Assembly (NCBI GenBank): GCA_027490225.1
Contig: JAIXYK010000033.1
Location: 1 to 37,233 of the forward strand
DNA length: 37,233 nt
Reading direction: 5' to 3'
Origin: Bacteroidota bacterium
GTDB lineage: Bacteria; Bacteroidota; Bacteroidia; M30B66
The position numbers and the translations under genes are program-made. Of the stretch, positions 34,768 to 37,233 are shown in pieces. Numbering within the stretch: position 1 is the first letter of the stretch; every line of letters begins with the position of its first letter. The notes under the pieces are model-generated. The model was not told the origin of the DNA. It did not search any database and saw only the letters and a list, made by a program, of their open reading frames with translations.

Positions 34768-35751
34768 CTACAACACCAACAACCAAGCTTCCTCATTCAT
34801 GCCTCTTTTAATGGCATTCATTTCTTCGTTGGCGGAAGCAATGTCTGGGTAATTGCCGTACACTACACGGTAAAGGCCAGCTGGCGTTTGGTCTAGAATT
34901 TTAGCATCAAAACCCTTATCGCTGAGGTGGTTTACCATGCCATCGGCATTGGTTCTTGTTGCAAAACAACCTGCCACAATAAATATACGGGCACTTTCTG
35001 CACTAAAACTGGCAGTGTTGTTATCAGTAATTTCTAATGCTTTTCTAAAGCTGTGCGGCTTGGTGGAGGCAACGTGCATTTTGCCCTTTGCCATTGGCCC
35101 TGCAGGAAATGGATTTAAATCGGCCAAGGATAAGCCCTGACCCACAGGTAAACTTACATTAATGGCCATAAATGCTGCTAAAGCCAACAGTGGCAGTGTT
35201 TGTAAAACCCGCTTTAATGGGAACCTATTGCTAACTTTTACCGGAGGTACCAAACCTCGGTTTTCGAGCACTGTTTCTTCTCTGCGTTCTACAATTGGTG
35301 CCCTGTTGATAGGTGCTGCTGTAAAAGAAAATAAGCCATAAGAACTTGGCAGGTAGTTTACCTTTAAGTCCTGCGTAAACCTTAAATTTTTATGCGTATC
35401 GAGGTAAAATGTTCCAACATTGGGAAGTGTAACATTTTCGAAATTGTTAAGCGCCGCCAAGGTATCCAACACAAACGCATCTAATAGAATGCGTGTTTCA
35501 TCATAGCTAAAACCATTTCGCTCACTCATTTTTGCAATCAACAAACCATCATTTTTAACCAGATTTCTGTTAAAAATTAATTGCTTGTTAGCTGGAGCAA
35601 AAGAAAAATCGCCTTTGTTTTGATGAGCAGGCGCATAATTTCCAATTATTCCTCCCAAACCAGGTACAATAACGCACTCATGCACTTGCAGCAAAAGATG
35701 CATCTCTTTAGAAACTAGTACTTTAAATGCTGCTTTACTTGGGAGGTTCAT
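34768..35751 (-). CDS. HU-CCDC81 domain / membrane helix / SPOR domain protein
   Basis: The 327-residue protein starts with two HU-like CCDC81-type domains (about 10-140, with VHECVIVPGLGGIIGNYAP, LIFNRNLVKNDGLL and TLPNVGTFYLD), a Bacteroidota version of the HU/IHF superfamily. A proline/charge-rich linker leads to one membrane helix (about 180-200, LQTLPLLALAAFMAINVSLP). A periplasmic linker follows, and a C-terminal SPOR domain (about 252-327, ARIFIVAGCFATRTNADG, YRVVYGNYPD). SPOR domains bind denuded peptidoglycan at division sites, so the protein could tie a cytoplasmic HU-like module to the septal wall. Whether the HU-like part binds DNA is not known. It lies 28 bases after kdsB in the same direction. 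Confidence 0.9.
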   Translation of the reverse strand: MNLPSKAAFKVLVSKEMHLLLQVHECVIVPGLGGIIGNYAPAHQNKGDFSFAPANKQLIFNRNLVKNDGLLIAKMSERNGFSYDETRILLDAFVLDTLAALNNFENVTLPNVGTFYLDTHKNLRFTQDLKVNYLPSSYGLFSFTAAPINRAPIVERREETVLENRGLVPPVKVSNRFPLKRVLQTLPLLALAAFMAINVSLPVGQGLSLADLNPFPAGPMAKGKMHVASTKPHSFRKALEITDNNTASFSAESARIFIVAGCFATRTNADGMVNHLSDKGFDAKILDQTPAGLYRVVYGNYPDIASANEEMNAIKRGMNEEAWLLVL

Positions 35752-35756
35752 TGCTG

Positions 35757-35788
35757 TAAATATAGACCGCTTCTATTGATTATTGCAA
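35757..35788 (-). promoter_or_regulatory. Candidate promoter of the HU/SPOR gene
   Basis: TTG (35786-35788, inside the last codons of kdsB) is followed after 21 bases by TATATTTA (35757-35764), one base off TAnnTTTG. The box is five bases from the ATG at 35751, so a transcript from it would have almost no leader. Read-through from kdsB is an alternative. Confidence 0.3.
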
Positions 35789-36532
35789 GCGCTGCAGCAT
35801 TTTTTTTAAATCTTCGGGCGTATCTACACTCCAACTCTCATGATTACTGATGCTTGTAAAAATTTCATAGCCATTTTCTAGCCAGCGCAACTGTTCCAGT
35901 TTTTCGGTGTTTTCTAAAAACGAAGGCTGTAATTGTGTAATAGCCGCAAGGGTTTGCGCCCGGTATGCGTAAATACCAATGTGCTGGTGGTAGTTTTTAA
36001 AATCGAAGTCCAAACCAGCTTCCCTATCAAATGGAATTACTGCCCGGCTAAAATACAGCGCTTTTCCACTTTTAGCCAAAGCCACTTTTATGGTATTGGC
36101 GCTTGCAACATCTTCGGTGTTTGAAAATTTACGCACCAAGGTCGCAATGAGTACCGCTTCCTGATTAAAACAGCTGCACAACAAATCTATTTGCGAAGGC
36201 TCAATAAAAGGCTCGTCGCCCTGTATATTTATAATTACAGTTTTTGCATCATCGTTTAATCCCAACTGCTCCGAAACCTCGGCACAACGGTCGGTTCCGC
36301 TGGGGTGTTCAGCACTTGTCATGAGCACTTCCCCGCCAAATCCTTGTACAGTTTTGTAAATCAATTCATTGTCGGTGGCTACAATAACGCGTTCTAAGCG
36401 ATTGCTTTTTTTAGCTTGCTCATACACGCGTTGTATCATGGGTTTACCGATAATATCTACCAAAGGTTTACCCGGAAAGCGGGTACTGGCATAGCGTGCA
36501 GGAATTATTCCTATAAATTTATTTACCGACAT
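35780..36532 (-). CDS. kdsB: 3-deoxy-manno-octulosonate cytidylyltransferase (CMP-Kdo synthetase)
   Basis: The 250-residue cytoplasmic enzyme couples CTP and Kdo to CMP-Kdo for lipopolysaccharide core synthesis. I place the start at 36532, where MSVNKFIGIIPARYASTRFPG begins as in all family members. The frame extends 38 codons upstream, but that part is not conserved and would lengthen the protein abnormally. Nucleotide-binding signatures are PARYASTRFPGKPL, ATDNELIY and INIQGDEPFI; substrate-site segments include SGTDRCAEV, YFSRAVIPFDR and HIGIYAYR. It ends 28 bases before the HU/SPOR gene and is divergent from the secreted-protein gene at 36661. Confidence 0.96.
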   Translation of the reverse strand: MSVNKFIGIIPARYASTRFPGKPLVDIIGKPMIQRVYEQAKKSNRLERVIVATDNELIYKTVQGFGGEVLMTSAEHPSGTDRCAEVSEQLGLNDDAKTVIINIQGDEPFIEPSQIDLLCSCFNQEAVLIATLVRKFSNTEDVASANTIKVALAKSGKALYFSRAVIPFDREAGLDFDFKNYHQHIGIYAYRAQTLAAITQLQPSFLENTEKLEQLRWLENGYEIFTSISNHESWSVDTPEDLKKMLQRLQ

Positions 36533-36660
36533 AGTGCATCCACAATTTAAAAAGCAAATATCATTTAATTGAAACTTTTTTAAAGCGCTGTTGTAAAAGA
36601 ATTCTAAAAACCTTCTCCCGACAAAAAAAGCTACATCTTTTTTCATCCTTTATAAATAGT

Positions 36661-37233
36661 ATGATTATGAAACGTAGCAGCATTTGCAGGAGCATTGCCC
36701 TGGGGCTTTTTCCATTTTCTCTTTCAGCACAAGCCTATTTGCCATTAATAGAACCCAATAAGACCTGGAGTTGCTATGGCGATTATTTTTTCCTCAATGT
36801 AAAATACCAGGTTTCGGGCGATACGCTCCTGAGCAACCGAACCTATAAAAAAGTATGGGCGCATGGCAGCGATGTTCCTTATAACTTTAACCAGGATTCT
36901 GCCCAATACAAATCGGCCATTTATGAGGAAAATGGAAAAGTATGGGTGATAGAAAAAAACTTTATAGCTGAGCACCTGCTCTATGATTTTAACAAGAACG
37001 TAGGCGATACCATTCGTTTTTACCGACCAACCGGCAATATAAACCAAGGCGTATTACCGAATTATGCCATAGGCAAGGTGTACAAGAAAAATACGGTAAC
37101 CATTAATGGCGTGCCGCGCCGCCGCCTATACATTCACGACCCCTTTATGGTAAACCAATTGCCCCCGCAGGCATTTGCTCAGTTAGATGTACAAGCCGAT
37201 GTTTGGATAGAAGGCCTGGGCGGCAAAACGGGT
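36661..37233 (+). CDS. N-terminal part of a secreted protein (3' end outside window)
   Basis: An open frame starts with ATG at 36661 (a second ATG at 36667) and runs off the window, giving 191 residues. It begins with a signal peptide (basic KRSSICR, hydrophobic SIALGLFPFSLSAQ). The mature part is beta-rich: YLPLIEPNKTWSCYGDYFF, then YQVSGDTLLSNRTYKKVW, IYEENGKVWVIEK, FNKNVGDTI, KNTVTINGVPRRRLYI and DVWIEGLGGKTG. This is a recurrent N-terminal domain of Bacteroidota secreted proteins that usually end in a T9SS sorting domain, which would lie beyond the window. Divergent from kdsB with a 128-base shared upstream region. Confidence 0.85.
   Translation, partial: MIMKRSSICRSIALGLFPFSLSAQAYLPLIEPNKTWSCYGDYFFLNVKYQVSGDTLLSNRTYKKVWAHGSDVPYNFNQDSAQYKSAIYEENGKVWVIEKNFIAEHLLYDFNKNVGDTIRFYRPTGNINQGVLPNYAIGKVYKKNTVTINGVPRRRLYIHDPFMVNQLPPQAFAQLDVQADVWIEGLGGKTG

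Noticed and set aside
36533-36646. 38-codon N-terminal extension of kdsB
   Set aside because: Family members begin at the GIIPARYASTR region. The extension is not conserved and overlaps the divergent promoter region.
36745-37047. 100-codon minus-strand frame near the right edge
   Set aside because: It lies antisense inside the open frame 36661-37233, which has a signal peptide and a Bacteroidota secreted-protein pattern. The antisense product has no family features.
1-37233. CRISPR arrays, insertion sequences, prophage genes, tRNA or rRNA genes
   Set aside because: I saw no regularly spaced repeats, no transposase, integrase or phage structural proteins, and no recognisable tRNA or rRNA sequence anywhere in the window.

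Overview
The window comes from a member of the Bacteroidota, probably a free-living or environmental lineage of the Flavobacteriales/Chitinophagales type. I infer this from eight proteins that carry C-terminal type IX secretion (T9SS) 'type A' sorting domains, from promoter boxes resembling the phylum's TAnnTTTG -7 element, and from phylum-typical families: DUF4286 next to ksgA, DUF4403 lipoprotein, an HU-CCDC81/SPOR protein, and TPR-bearing membrane regulators. Base composition is low-GC overall but uneven. The 8.2-15.2 kb genes are very AT-rich, while the 21.5-25.4 kb gene and the ksgA/two-component block are clearly richer in GC. I found no tRNA, rRNA, CRISPR array, transposase or T9SS machinery gene.

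Layout. 1-0.9 kb: C-terminal part of a T9SS substrate and its terminator. 0.9-3.5 kb: a LytS-type TPR histidine kinase and a LytTR response regulator, translationally coupled. 3.7-7.8 kb: a secreted GH13 alpha-amylase-family enzyme with three copies of an accessory domain, overlapping a small NTF2-like protein. 7.8-8.3 kb: divergent promoter region with a GC-rich repeat element. 8.3-15.2 kb: two T9SS proteins, a 1769-residue beta-helix protein with a degenerate metalloprotease motif and a beta-propeller protein. 15.3-16.3 kb: a convergent T9SS protein. 16.4-19.8 kb: a compact housekeeping/regulatory operon, DUF4286-ksgA-histidine kinase-OmpR regulator. 19.8-21.2 kb: a convergent DUF4403 lipoprotein. 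21.3-25.4 kb: a second copy of the GC-rich element, then an M43 metalloprotease fused to a beta-propeller. 25.5-29.6 kb: a VOC lipoprotein and a tandem family of seven-bladed FG-GAP-type secreted proteins with two decayed gene remnants. 29.7-31.3 kb: a TPR-TM-HTH regulator. 31.6-34.7 kb: small metabolic, stress or unknown genes, including an SRPBCC gene that seems to have lost its ATG. 34.8-36.5 kb: HU/SPOR envelope protein and kdsB. 36.7 kb to the end: start of another secreted protein.

How it fits together. Most of the coding capacity makes exported, surface-anchored or secreted modular proteins (propellers, beta-helix, peptidase, amylase). Two regulators, a LytS/LytTR pair and a TPR-HTH protein, share a periplasmic-TPR plus membrane-helix design with different cytoplasmic outputs. 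No single gene cluster looks like a clearly new system. The most unusual items are the ATG-to-ATA start of the SRPBCC gene, the decayed genes in the FG-GAP array, the lysine-substituted HExxH motif, the tripled domain of the GH13 enzyme and the GC-rich intergenic repeat pair.
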